From Planctomycetaceae bacterium (GTDB lineage Bacteria > Planctomycetota > Planctomycetia > Planctomycetales > Planctomycetaceae): a stretch of 64,000 bases of DNA. The position numbers were made by a program, and so were the translations under genes. Below, in pieces: positions 7,466-15,260 of this stretch. The notes under the pieces were generated by a model. It had not been told where the DNA came from. It searched no databases and saw only the letters and a list, made by a program, of their open reading frames with translations. The stretch's first letter is position 1. Every line of letters starts with the position of its first letter. The stretch lies in contig JAKFWA010000087.1 of the NCBI GenBank assembly GCA_021732995.1, positions 1 through 64,000 on the forward strand. The letters are read 5' to 3'.

Positions 7466-9250
7466 ATGGTGGCAGGCACTCTTTTGCAGAACTCGGCATC
7501 GCCCGTTGAGTCACAAACTGACTCGAACGCGCAGAGAGCTTCCGCTGCGCCGCCCGCTACTCAAGCACAACACATCGTCAGCGTGCACCTGGAAGACTGG
7601 TTTCAGGTCGGCGTCTTCCACAAGTTAATCGAGCGCGAACAGTGGTATCGCTTCGACACTCGCCTGGAACGCAACGCGACGGCCACGCTGGAACTGCTGA
7701 ACAAGACCAACACCAAAGCCACGTTCTTCGTGCTGGGTTGGGTGGCTGAACAGTTCCCGCAACTGGTCGCTGAGATCGCACGGCACGGCCATGAAATCGC
7801 CTGCTGCGACTTTGCTCATCGAAAGCTCAACGAGCTGACTCCCGAACAATTCGTGGATGACCTGCGCCGTAGTCGTGATGCCGTTGAAGCGGCCACGCAG
7901 CAGCGAGTGCTGGGCTTCCGCACGGCTAACGGCTGGATCGGCTCGCGTGACGAATGGGTTCTGGATGTGCTGGCTCGCGAAGGCTTTCAGTATGACTCCA
8001 GCGTGATGCCGCGTGCTCTGCCCTTCGGTCACGATCCGCAAGAACGCTTCGTTCATCGACTCAACACCGCTCACGGGCAGATCTGGGAAGTGCCGCCGTC
8101 CACATGGAACGTCTGCGGCCTGTCTGTTCCGATCGCGGGTGGCAACTGGTTCCGCCAACTGCCGCACAGTGTTTTGAAGCGCGCGGTTGCTCAATGGGAC
8201 AAGCAATACGATGCGCCGTTCGTGATGTACTTCCACGCGTGGGAGCTGGATCCCGAACAACCGCGCATCAGTGCGGTCGATCGAGTCAGCAAGGTACGCC
8301 ACTACCGCAACCTCGAAAAGATGCGCTGGGTGATTGAGGACTACCTCACTCGGTATCGCTTCGGCACCATCGCTGAACGTCTGGAATTGCAGACGGAAAG
8401 CATTGCTCCGAGCGAGCAGCTCAATCCGACTGAAAACGCATCCTCAACAGATGCAGGCAGCAAGCTGAAGATCAGCAGTTCGCCAGCGGTGACGCCGACC
8501 GAAGTCACGGTCGTCATCCCGTGCTACAACGAAGAAGACACACTGCCATATCTCGCGCGGACATTGGAACGCGTTGAGTTCGAACTCATGGCACCGCATC
8601 CGCAGGCCTCATCATCAACGCCTCACCGCCCGATCAAGCCGACGTTCCTCTTTGTCGACGACCGCAGTCGCGACAACACGTGGGAAGTCATGCAGGCAGT
8701 CTTCGGAGAGAAGTCGAACTGCAAGCTGGTTCGTCATGAAGTCAATCAAGGTGTTTCCGCAGCGATCCTCACCGGGATCCGTCACGCCGACACCGACATC
8801 GTCTGCTCGATGGATTGTGATTGTTCGTACGACCCCGTCGAACTCAAGCGGATGATTCCGTTGCTGACAGACGGAGTCGATCTGGTGACGGCATCGCCGT
8901 ATCACCCGGAAGGTCACGTGCGCAACGTGCCGGGCTGGCGACTGCTGTTGTCAAAAGGTCTGTCGAACATTTACCGCTGGGTGCTGCCCGTCCGGCTGCA
9001 TACGTGGACGAGTTGCTTCCGCATCTACCGCAAGTCGGCCATTGAAGGTCTGGACCTGCGTGAGCACGGCTTCCTCGGTACGGCCGAGCTGGTCGGAGAA
9101 CTCGCCTTGGGCGGTTCAAAGATTGTCGAGCATCCCGCGACGCTCGAAGTCCGCATCTTCGGCGAATCCAAGATGAAAACCTGGCGCACGATCCGCGGGC
9201 ACCTGGGACTCATCGCCCGGTTCATCAAGCAACGCATCCAAGATTCTTAG
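7466..9250 (+). CDS. Polysaccharide deacetylase (DUF3473-type) fused to a family 2 glycosyltransferase
   Basis: Two enzymes in one 594-residue chain. Residues about 38-300 resemble the polysaccharide deacetylases found with XrtA/PEP-CTERM exopolysaccharide loci, ending in a DUF3473-like FHAWELDPEQPR segment and RHYRNLEKM. Residues about 345-590 are a GT-A glycosyltransferase: VIPCYNEED, a VDDRSRDNT motif, QGVSAAILTG, and a DCD motif for metal-bound nucleotide sugar. The deacetylase site is altered: the acidic HLED is present, but the first His of the HxxxH metal motif is Cys (C114-x3-H118), and the usual FRAP motif reads FRTAN. Start ATG 7466 has GAGAG five bases upstream. It heads a set of sugar genes and probably acts in surface or exported polysaccharide synthesis; substrate unknown. 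Confidence 0.88.
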   Translation: MVAGTLLQNSASPVESQTDSNAQRASAAPPATQAQHIVSVHLEDWFQVGVFHKLIEREQWYRFDTRLERNATATLELLNKTNTKATFFVLGWVAEQFPQLVAEIARHGHEIACCDFAHRKLNELTPEQFVDDLRRSRDAVEAATQQRVLGFRTANGWIGSRDEWVLDVLAREGFQYDSSVMPRALPFGHDPQERFVHRLNTAHGQIWEVPPSTWNVCGLSVPIAGGNWFRQLPHSVLKRAVAQWDKQYDAPFVMYFHAWELDPEQPRISAVDRVSKVRHYRNLEKMRWVIEDYLTRYRFGTIAERLELQTESIAPSEQLNPTENASSTDAGSKLKISSSPAVTPTEVTVVIPCYNEEDTLPYLARTLERVEFELMAPHPQASSSTPHRPIKPTFLFVDDRSRDNTWEVMQAVFGEKSNCKLVRHEVNQGVSAAILTGIRHADTDIVCSMDCDCSYDPVELKRMIPLLTDGVDLVTASPYHPEGHVRNVPGWRLLLSKGLSNIYRWVLPVRLHTWTSCFRIYRKSAIEGLDLREHGFLGTAELVGELALGGSKIVEHPATLEVRIFGESKMKTWRTIRGHLGLIARFIKQRIQDS

Positions 9251-9280
9251 TTCGGGAGGGCGAGGCTCCTGCCGAGCCGG
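9251..9280. repeat. GC-rich hairpin of intergenic-repeat type
   Basis: Directly after the stop codon lies CGGGAGGGCGAGGCTCCTGC continuing into CGAGCC. GGCTC (9264-9268) can pair with GAGCC (9274-9278). The wording resembles short palindromic repeats that recur between genes in planctomycete genomes; that family resemblance is from memory, not a search. It could also slow transcription at the end of the upstream gene. Confidence 0.4.
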
Positions 9281-9352
9281 TGCTACTCAACGTCACTTCG
9301 ATAAACAGTTTCACAACTCAATTCACCTCTCACTTCCCACTTGAGGCTGCCC

Positions 9353-10591
9353 ATGTCTGAGACTCAACGCAAATTTCTCGCTCTGCCTTCGGATCAAGAT
9401 GCCACCGGTCGCACGTTTGGACCAGAGGAACTGGAACACATTGCCGCCGTGTTGAAGTCAGGCACGCTGACTTGTACCAAGGGCAACTACACGAAGAATT
9501 TTGAGCAGTTGTTTGCTCGCCTGCTGGGTTCCAAGCACGCTCACGCGTGTTCGAGTGGCACCGCCGCCGTGCACTGTGCGATCGCCGCGATTGATCCAGA
9601 ACCGGGCGATGAGATCATCACGACGTCCATCACCGACATGGGGGCGCTGGCTCCGATCGTCTATCAGGGAGCCATCCCGGTCTTCTGCGACGTTGATCCG
9701 CATACCTACAACGTCACCGCCAAGAGCATCGAAGCCCGGATTACTCCGCGCACCAAGGCCATCATCGTTACGCATCTCTTCGGTAATCCCTGCGAGATGA
9801 ACTCGATCATGGCCCTGGCTAACAAGCACAACCTGCCGGTGATTGAAGACTGTGCGCAGTCCTTCCTCACCAGCTATGGCGATCGCTACGTCGGTACGCT
9901 CGGCGCGATTGGTTGCTTCAGCCTGCAGCAAGGTAAGCATATTACTACTGGTGAAGGTGGTGTGTGCACGACTGATGACCCAGAGCTCGCTCGCCGCATC
10001 TATTTGTTTATCAACAAGGGCTGGGGCTACGGCGACGCCAAACCAGATCACTACTTCCTCGCTCCGAATTACCGCATGAGCGAACTGCAGGGGGCGTGTG
10101 CTCTCGGTCAGTTGCCCAAGCTGGAAGGTGTTGTCGAAGCTCGCGTGCGAACCGCGACCGCTCTGACCAGTGCGTTGACGGGAGTGGCTGGTATCGAGAC
10201 TCCACGCGTCACTGACGGTGCGGTACACACCTATTGGAAGTACTGCCTGCGAGTTGATGACAACCTCATCGAAGGTGGAGCAGTCGGACTCGGTGCCGCG
10301 CTGAAGGACAAGGGGGTTACTTGTGCTCCACGCTACATCCAAAAGCCAGCCTTCCGCTGCCAGGTGTTCCGCGATCAAGTCACGTTCGGCAAGAGCCGCT
10401 GGCCATTCACGCTCGCCACACCCGAGGCCGTGGACTACTCCGAAGACCGATTCCCCGGCACCTTCAACGCGCTGCAACACGTCCTCGTGCTGCCGTGGAA
10501 CGAGAAGTATACGCAGGAGCACGTTGACTACATCGCCGAAGCCGTGAAGTCAGCGGTTGCTCAATGCACTCGAGCGAATGCACATGCCTAA
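9353..10591 (+). CDS. DegT/DnrJ/EryC1/StrS-family PLP aminotransferase (sugar aminotransferase)
   Basis: Transfers an amino group, usually from glutamate, to a keto-sugar nucleotide. It has the family features in order: SSGTAAVHCA phosphate-binding loop at about 67-76, D166 in IEDCAQS contacting the cofactor ring, and Lys195 in SLQQGKHITTGEGG forming the Schiff base; NYRMSELQGA follows. The 412-residue length is normal. Start at 9353 is supported by TTGAGG six bases upstream. With the oxidoreductase and acetyltransferase that follow, it matches the WbpE step in making UDP-diacetamido-dideoxy sugars, though the substrate cannot be read from sequence. Confidence 0.9.
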   Translation: MSETQRKFLALPSDQDATGRTFGPEELEHIAAVLKSGTLTCTKGNYTKNFEQLFARLLGSKHAHACSSGTAAVHCAIAAIDPEPGDEIITTSITDMGALAPIVYQGAIPVFCDVDPHTYNVTAKSIEARITPRTKAIIVTHLFGNPCEMNSIMALANKHNLPVIEDCAQSFLTSYGDRYVGTLGAIGCFSLQQGKHITTGEGGVCTTDDPELARRIYLFINKGWGYGDAKPDHYFLAPNYRMSELQGACALGQLPKLEGVVEARVRTATALTSALTGVAGIETPRVTDGAVHTYWKYCLRVDDNLIEGGAVGLGAALKDKGVTCAPRYIQKPAFRCQVFRDQVTFGKSRWPFTLATPEAVDYSEDRFPGTFNALQHVLVLPWNEKYTQEHVDYIAEAVKSAVAQCTRANAHA

Positions 10592-10593
10592 TT

Positions 10594-10709
10594 CTTCTCC
10601 CCCTTCACAAGGGCGAGAAGATGGCCGCAGGCCAGATGAGGGGGACCGAATTATCAAACAAGTAACGGTCTGAACTCGCCCCCCTCCAACTCCCCCTGTG
10701 AGGGGGGAG
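10594..10709. repeat. Intergenic palindromic repeats after the aminotransferase gene
   Basis: Two hairpins occupy this gap. CTTCTC at 10594-10599 and its adjoining C/T run pair with the AAGGG-C-GAGAAG stretch ending at 10620. CTCCCCCT at 10690-10697 pairs with AGGGGGGAG at 10701-10709 around a three-base loop. Between them lie GGCCGCAGGCC (a smaller palindrome) and GATGAGGGGG. This layout resembles widespread dispersed intergenic repeats. Either hairpin could terminate the upstream transcript, but neither has a clear T-run. Confidence 0.5.
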
Positions 10710-10804
10710 AGCTTATCAGGCGTCACCGACCGTCCGCCCTGAACCCCAACTCCTAATCCCTCTTTCCACACCCGGGCATGCCGCCCTTAACTTCAGGTCT
10801 CTTC

Positions 10805-11845
10805 ATGATTGCAACGAACAAAATGCGATTCGGTCTCGTTGGCGCCGGCGGCATTGCTCAGGCATACGCCCAGGCATTTCGTGAGACCAGTCTCGCTCAA
10901 CTCGTCGCCGTGTCCGACGTCCGTGCCGACGCGGCCGAAGCGATTGCTCAATCGCTCAACGCTAAGGCCTACCCGACTCACACGCAGATGGTCGAAGAGC
11001 ATCAGCTCGACGCCGTCATCGTTTGCACGCCGCCCGTTTCGCATCCAGACATCTGCTGCGAACTGGTGAGCCACGGAGTCAACGTGCTCTGCGAGAAACC
11101 GCTGGCCATTACGTCGACCAGCGCTCGTCGCATGTTCGAAGCAGCGGAATCGAACGGTGTGAAGCTGACCATGGCTTCCAAGTTCCGCTACGCCGAAGAC
11201 GTTGTGCGAGCCAAGTCGCTGGTCAGCTCAGGTATCCTCGGTGACATCATCCTCTTTGAGAACGTGTTCACTTCTCGAGTGGATATGTCCAACCGCTGGA
11301 ACTCGAAGCAAGCCATCGGTGGCGGCGGTGTGCTGATCGATAACGGCACGCACTCGGTTGATATCATGCGTTACTTCTTCGGACCTGTCGCTGAGCTGCA
11401 AGTCATCGAAGGTAAGCGCGTGCAGAACCTGGAAGTCGAAGACACCGTCCGCATGTTCGTGAAGACCAACGGCGGCGTGATGGGCAGCATCGACCTGTCG
11501 TGGAGCATGAACAAAGAGCAGCCCGCGTTCCTGAGCATCTACGGCTCACAAGGCACGGTGCTGGTTGGCTGGAAGGAATCGAAGTATCGCCGTTCAAGCG
11601 ACGCCGACTGGATCGTTTTCGGCAAGGGCTACAATAAGTTTCAGGCCTTCCGAGGCCAGATCGAGAACTTCGCCCGAGCCATCCGCGGCGAAGATAAACT
11701 CCTCGTCAGTCCAGAAGACGCGCTGGCCTCGGTGGAAGTCATCGAAGCCGCCTACGAGTCCCTGCGACACAGCCAATGGCAACCGGTCGCTCAAGACACC
11801 TGGCAACCCGGCACCCGCCAAGCAGCGGCAGTGGTGGCGAACTGA
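10805..11845 (+). CDS. Gfo/Idh/MocA-family NAD(P)-dependent oxidoreductase
   Basis: Two-domain sugar dehydrogenase, 346 residues. The N-terminal Rossmann fold has GLVGAGGIAQ, then SDVRAD and VIVCTPPVSH; the CEKPLAIT segment carries the catalytic Lys typical of the family. The C-terminal alpha/beta domain includes GGGVLIDNGTHSVDIMRYFF, with the usual Asp and His near the active site. By position between an aminotransferase and a hexapeptide acetyltransferase it matches WbpB, which oxidises the C3 of a UDP-N-acetylglucosaminuronic acid. Start is taken as ATG 10805; ATG 10823 (MRFGLVGAG) is an equally good choice. Confidence 0.88.
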   Translation: MIATNKMRFGLVGAGGIAQAYAQAFRETSLAQLVAVSDVRADAAEAIAQSLNAKAYPTHTQMVEEHQLDAVIVCTPPVSHPDICCELVSHGVNVLCEKPLAITSTSARRMFEAAESNGVKLTMASKFRYAEDVVRAKSLVSSGILGDIILFENVFTSRVDMSNRWNSKQAIGGGGVLIDNGTHSVDIMRYFFGPVAELQVIEGKRVQNLEVEDTVRMFVKTNGGVMGSIDLSWSMNKEQPAFLSIYGSQGTVLVGWKESKYRRSSDADWIVFGKGYNKFQAFRGQIENFARAIRGEDKLLVSPEDALASVEVIEAAYESLRHSQWQPVAQDTWQPGTRQAAAVVAN

Positions 11846-11891
11846 GGATTGCCTGCCCCTTCGATTAGTCCTCCGGTTGAAATTGCTACGG

Positions 11892-11950
11892 AACCCCGAA
11901 GGGGTTCAATTCTCCAGCCCAGGGTCGCCGCGCAGCGGCGCACCCTGGGC
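11892..11950. repeat. Double palindrome, dispersed intergenic repeat type
   Basis: AACCCC-GAA-GGGGTT at 11892-11906 is a perfect six-base stem with a three-base loop. About ten bases on, GCCCAGGGTCGCCG at 11917-11930 pairs with CGGCG-C-ACCCTGGGC at 11936-11950 with one bulge. The second hairpin is long and very stable. The same combination recurs between genes in planctomycete genomes as far as I recall, so a mobile or dispersed repeat family is likely; terminator action between the oxidoreductase and acetyltransferase genes is possible. Confidence 0.6.
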
Positions 11951-12022
11951 GTCTTTTTGGTCTCGCACAACGCGGCTTGGTTTACCGAAATACCACACTC
12001 ATCCTGCAATACGGTTCCTGCT

Positions 12023-12667
12023 ATGCCTCGCATTCATCCGACTGCTCTGATTGAAGACGATGTCCTCATTGGTGAAGGCACTTCTGTTTGGGACAGCGTG
12101 CATATTCGCCATCACTCGGAACTGGGTGAGCAGTGCATCGTCGGCGAGAAGACCTACATCGCCTACGGAGTGAAAATCGGGAACCGCGTGAAGATCAACG
12201 CGATGGTCTACATCTGCAACGCGGTCACCATTGAAGACGGCGTGATGATCTCGGCTGGGACGATCTTCACGAACGATCGCTTCCCGCGAGCAACGACTCC
12301 CGACCTGAAGGAACTGAGATCCTCCGATCCCGACGAGCACACGCTGCCGACTCTGGTTCGCGAAGGCTCGACCATCGGAGCCGGCTGCACGATCGGCAAC
12401 GATCTGGTCATCGGCCGCTGGGCGATGGTGGGCATGGGCTCGGTCGTCACGAAGTCCGTGCCAGACTTCCATCTGGTGCTCGGCGCTCCTGCTCGATCGA
12501 TTGGTGCCGTCTGCCGCTGCGGCCAGTTGATGGTGAAGTTTCCGAAGGACGCTCCCGCCAACTTCGAGCACATCGAATGCCCCACCTGCGGTCTGGAGTA
12601 CTCGATTCACAACGGCGACGTCACAGAACTCGCTCTCACTCCAGAACTCGTTTCGCTCGTCGAATAA
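12023..12667 (+). CDS. Left-handed beta-helix acyltransferase with C-terminal zinc ribbon (WbpD-like)
   Basis: A 214-residue hexapeptide-repeat acetyltransferase. Residues about 1-170 show repeated [LIV]-G-x(4) turns (VLIGEGTSVWDS, IGNRVKINAM, IGAGCTIGNDLVIG) typical of LbetaH enzymes that acetylate an amino sugar with acetyl-CoA. The end, CRCG followed about 25 residues later by CPTCG, is a two-knuckle zinc ribbon seen on some nucleotide-sugar N-acetyltransferases. Start ATG 12023 gives the standard MPRIHPTALIEDDV opening; the upstream open frame covers the palindromic repeat and is not coding. With the preceding aminotransferase and oxidoreductase it completes a WbpB/E/D-like set. Confidence 0.88.
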   Translation: MPRIHPTALIEDDVLIGEGTSVWDSVHIRHHSELGEQCIVGEKTYIAYGVKIGNRVKINAMVYICNAVTIEDGVMISAGTIFTNDRFPRATTPDLKELRSSDPDEHTLPTLVREGSTIGAGCTIGNDLVIGRWAMVGMGSVVTKSVPDFHLVLGAPARSIGAVCRCGQLMVKFPKDAPANFEHIECPTCGLEYSIHNGDVTELALTPELVSLVE

Positions 12668-12989
12668 CGCCAAAGCGCCATCAGATCGACATCGAAACAT
12701 CAATCTGAATCCAACAAATCGACGATTTGGCACGGCAATCAAATGTTCTTAAGTACTCAAAAAGAGGCTAATTCTTAGTGATTTATGTCAAAAGCCGGCG
12801 AGTGGTTACTAACTCGCGGCGCGCTACGTGCCTATCAGAGAGGCACAAAACGACGACCCGCAGAAATGAAGGTTGTCGGCTCCACATAAGCCCGAATGCG
12901 AAGGGCGGTCTGAGTGACACAGGTGAGCACGGTCTCACAGCTCAGCCGCCCGCGAATGTGGCCCGGAGCGATCCAGGAAGGACAGCGCC
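12668..12989. other. Intergenic region upstream of a small secreted protein gene
   Basis: About 320 bases, the first part AT-richer than the flanks. It should hold the promoter of the gene at 12990. No convincing gene, RNA or terminator was seen. Confidence 0.4.
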
Positions 12990-13619
12990 ATGACACTCTC
13001 GCACCTCAAAGTTGCCACTCTGTTCTCGACCTTCTTCGCGTTCCTGACGATGACTGCCGGTTCCGCCAAGGCGGACCACTTCGACATCATGCACAGCTAC
13101 GCCAAGACTCTGGAGTCTCAGGCCGAGCGAATCGAACGCGATGTCAATTCGCTGTGCTCTCACCTGCCGTTCTACCGTGACTTCAAGGCTGACGTGCGGG
13201 AGATGGAACGACTCGCTGACCACATTCATGACATCACTCATGACAAGGCCAGCCTGCGGCACATCGAGTCTGACCTGCGTGACCTCGATGCACGATTCCA
13301 TGAGATCGAAGCCGTCGCGGAACAACTGCGTCGGATGACTCGCACCTCAAGTGACTGCCGTCACAACCGGATTGATGAGTATCAAGTTCGTCGCCTGAAT
13401 GATCGCATCAACGAAATGGGTGGCACGCTCCATGCGATGCAGGACACCGTGCGAGCGATGCAACGAGCTTGCGATCATCCTCGTCCGATCGAATATATCC
13501 CTGCTCGTCCGGCCTACCGTCCACGAACCTCGGTAGGAGTTCATTACGACGGTCGGAATATCACAGTCCCGGTTCATCATGAACGCAATCGGTTCTCGTT
13601 CTCGATCCAGGTTCGATAA
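12990..13619 (+). CDS. Small exported coiled-coil protein of unknown function
   Basis: Not recognised. The 209-residue product starts with a signal peptide (hydrophobic residues about 8-24, likely cut after SAKA, before DHFD). The mature part is almost wholly helical and charged, with heptad-like spacing from about 30 to 165 (repeated ALxxHIxDI-type patterns) and many His, Asp and Glu. Four Cys are present in the mature chain. The last 45 residues are Pro/Tyr/Arg-rich and end in alternating beta-like residues. A strong ribosome site, GGAAGG eight bases upstream, supports the start. The gene is isolated and ends at a strong hairpin. A periplasmic or surface structural role is possible but unsupported. 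Confidence 0.75.
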   Translation: MTLSHLKVATLFSTFFAFLTMTAGSAKADHFDIMHSYAKTLESQAERIERDVNSLCSHLPFYRDFKADVREMERLADHIHDITHDKASLRHIESDLRDLDARFHEIEAVAEQLRRMTRTSSDCRHNRIDEYQVRRLNDRINEMGGTLHAMQDTVRAMQRACDHPRPIEYIPARPAYRPRTSVGVHYDGRNITVPVHHERNRFSFSIQVR

Positions 13620-13650
13620 TACGTAATACCAGCTTCCTGAAATCCATCAC

Positions 13651-13678
13651 CGCCTTGATGTCATGTGACATCAAGGCG
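13651..13678 (+). terminator. Perfect 13-bp hairpin between convergent genes
   Basis: CGCCTTGATGTCA (13651-13663) pairs fully with TGACATCAAGGCG (13666-13678) around TG. It lies between the coiled-coil gene and the convergent esterase gene, with a T-containing stretch (TTCGGCTTTTAT) on the plus side. It probably terminates the plus-strand transcript and may serve both. Confidence 0.75.
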
Positions 13679-13723
13679 TTCGGCTTTTATGCACGTTGAA
13701 AGGTGCAGATTCAGCAACGGGAT

Positions 13724-15211
13724 TTATTTACTCGCTTCCAGGTACTTGTTCGCCATTTCCGAGCGAATCCGCATGATGAACTGCTGGCTCAAGATATTGG
13801 AGTGATCGCGACCGGGATGAATCTCGATGACGGCGTCACTCTTGAGTTCTTCCATGCTCTTCTTGAGCAGCATCGTGGCGCCTTCCAGATAGAACGTGTC
13901 TTGGTCACCCATGTGAACTCGCAGCTTGCCGCGCAGCTTTGATTCCAGGTCCTTCCAGTTGCGTTCCAGTACCAGCCGGATGTCGTATTTCTCCCACGTC
14001 TTCGCAACGGCGGTATCAACGACACCCGTTTCGCGGTTCCAGATCAGCAGTGGCTTGCCGTCGGCGCCACGCGGACTGAAGACCGCTTCAAAGCTGTGTA
14101 GCTGCCCTCCAGGGCCAAGCGTCCATTCCATGTCCGCGAAGCCGCGATACCACAGGATCACACGGCCTTGTACGCGAGCCAGCGGGCGAGCTTCACCCTT
14201 TTCGTCAACGTACATGTTCTCACCCTCGCGGTAGAGATTGATACGCTGGAAGTCTCGAAAATCGACCGGGTCCGGCGAGGTACTCCACACGCCTCCGAAG
14301 GTCTCGGGGTAGGTCACCTGTAACCACAAGCTGCTCCAGCCACCGGAAGAATGCCCCGTCACGAAGCGACCGGATGGCGTGCCCGCTGTGCGAAACTTCT
14401 GATCGAGTTCCGGTATGAACTCTTCAATCAGTGCTCGCCCGCGCGGGCCGTTGTTCGCCGAGTCTGCAAAGACGTGATGCCCGAGCGGGCAACTGGGATC
14501 GAGCATCACGCGAATGAACTCGACTCCGCCGGGGTTTGATTCGGGAATCGGCTCTTTACGAATACCATCAAAGTGGTCACCACCAAATCCGGGTATCTGC
14601 AGGATGACCGGATAGCGACGCTCCGGCTCCTTGTGGTAACTCTGCGGCAGAATCACGGCTGCGTTTTGCGAAACATCGTGACCGTAGAAATCTGACAGCA
14701 GCTTCGAACGCACACTCAGCAGCTTCGTCCATTCCGTTTCCTGGAACGCCGGTGCGGGGACAGTTTTCTCGATAACCAACTCGGTCTGCTCGCCCGGCTT
14801 TTCGACAGTGATCACCTGACTGAAACCGTTGCCACTGCCAGTACCGATCTCGCGATCCCACGGATTGAATCGAACAACCGCTTGCGCCCGAAAACCAGCC
14901 AACTGCAATTTGTTGAATGGCTGAGGATAGCTAAGCAGGCCTTCGGTCTTGCTGCTGGAAATCGTCAGCGGTGTATCAGGTTTCCAATCGGTCACTTCCT
15001 GCGAAACAAACTGCTCGGGGGAGAACCAGTTTGGTCCCAGCCGCGGCTCAGGACGCATGCGGCTGAAGATGACATACACGCGCCCCGTAAACGCTTCTTG
15101 TCGCACGGTGGGTTTGAACTTCAGCGTGAATGACCAATCCTCAGCCAGCCCGGCAGTGGTTGAGATGAGTAGCAACCAAGCGGCGACCAGCGAACATTGC
15201 AAAAGTCTCAT
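13724..15211 (-). CDS. Secreted alpha/beta-hydrolase, putative esterase (esterase D/enterochelin esterase type)
   Basis: A 495-residue exported hydrolase. It has a signal peptide (residues 1-23, ending GLAED), an N-terminal beta-rich region to about 160, and a hydrolase domain from about 175. The nucleophile motif is GHSSG with Ser288, and a late HPGRDHSN segment at about 470 supplies the likely catalytic His. The oxyanion region IPGFGGDHF fits the putative-esterase family. Start at 15211 has GAGGAA just upstream. The gene lies 49 bases downstream of a sodium/solute symporter gene on the same strand, so they may be co-transcribed; a hydrolase releasing a small acid for uptake is an attractive but unproven link. 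Confidence 0.85.
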   Translation of the reverse strand: MRLLQCSLVAAWLLLISTTAGLAEDWSFTLKFKPTVRQEAFTGRVYVIFSRMRPEPRLGPNWFSPEQFVSQEVTDWKPDTPLTISSSKTEGLLSYPQPFNKLQLAGFRAQAVVRFNPWDREIGTGSGNGFSQVITVEKPGEQTELVIEKTVPAPAFQETEWTKLLSVRSKLLSDFYGHDVSQNAAVILPQSYHKEPERRYPVILQIPGFGGDHFDGIRKEPIPESNPGGVEFIRVMLDPSCPLGHHVFADSANNGPRGRALIEEFIPELDQKFRTAGTPSGRFVTGHSSGGWSSLWLQVTYPETFGGVWSTSPDPVDFRDFQRINLYREGENMYVDEKGEARPLARVQGRVILWYRGFADMEWTLGPGGQLHSFEAVFSPRGADGKPLLIWNRETGVVDTAVAKTWEKYDIRLVLERNWKDLESKLRGKLRVHMGDQDTFYLEGATMLLKKSMEELKSDAVIEIHPGRDHSNILSQQFIMRIRSEMANKYLEASK

Positions 15212-15260
15212 CGGGATTCCTCGTGAAGAGTTTTCCGGTTGGCGAACAGTGAAGCTGATT

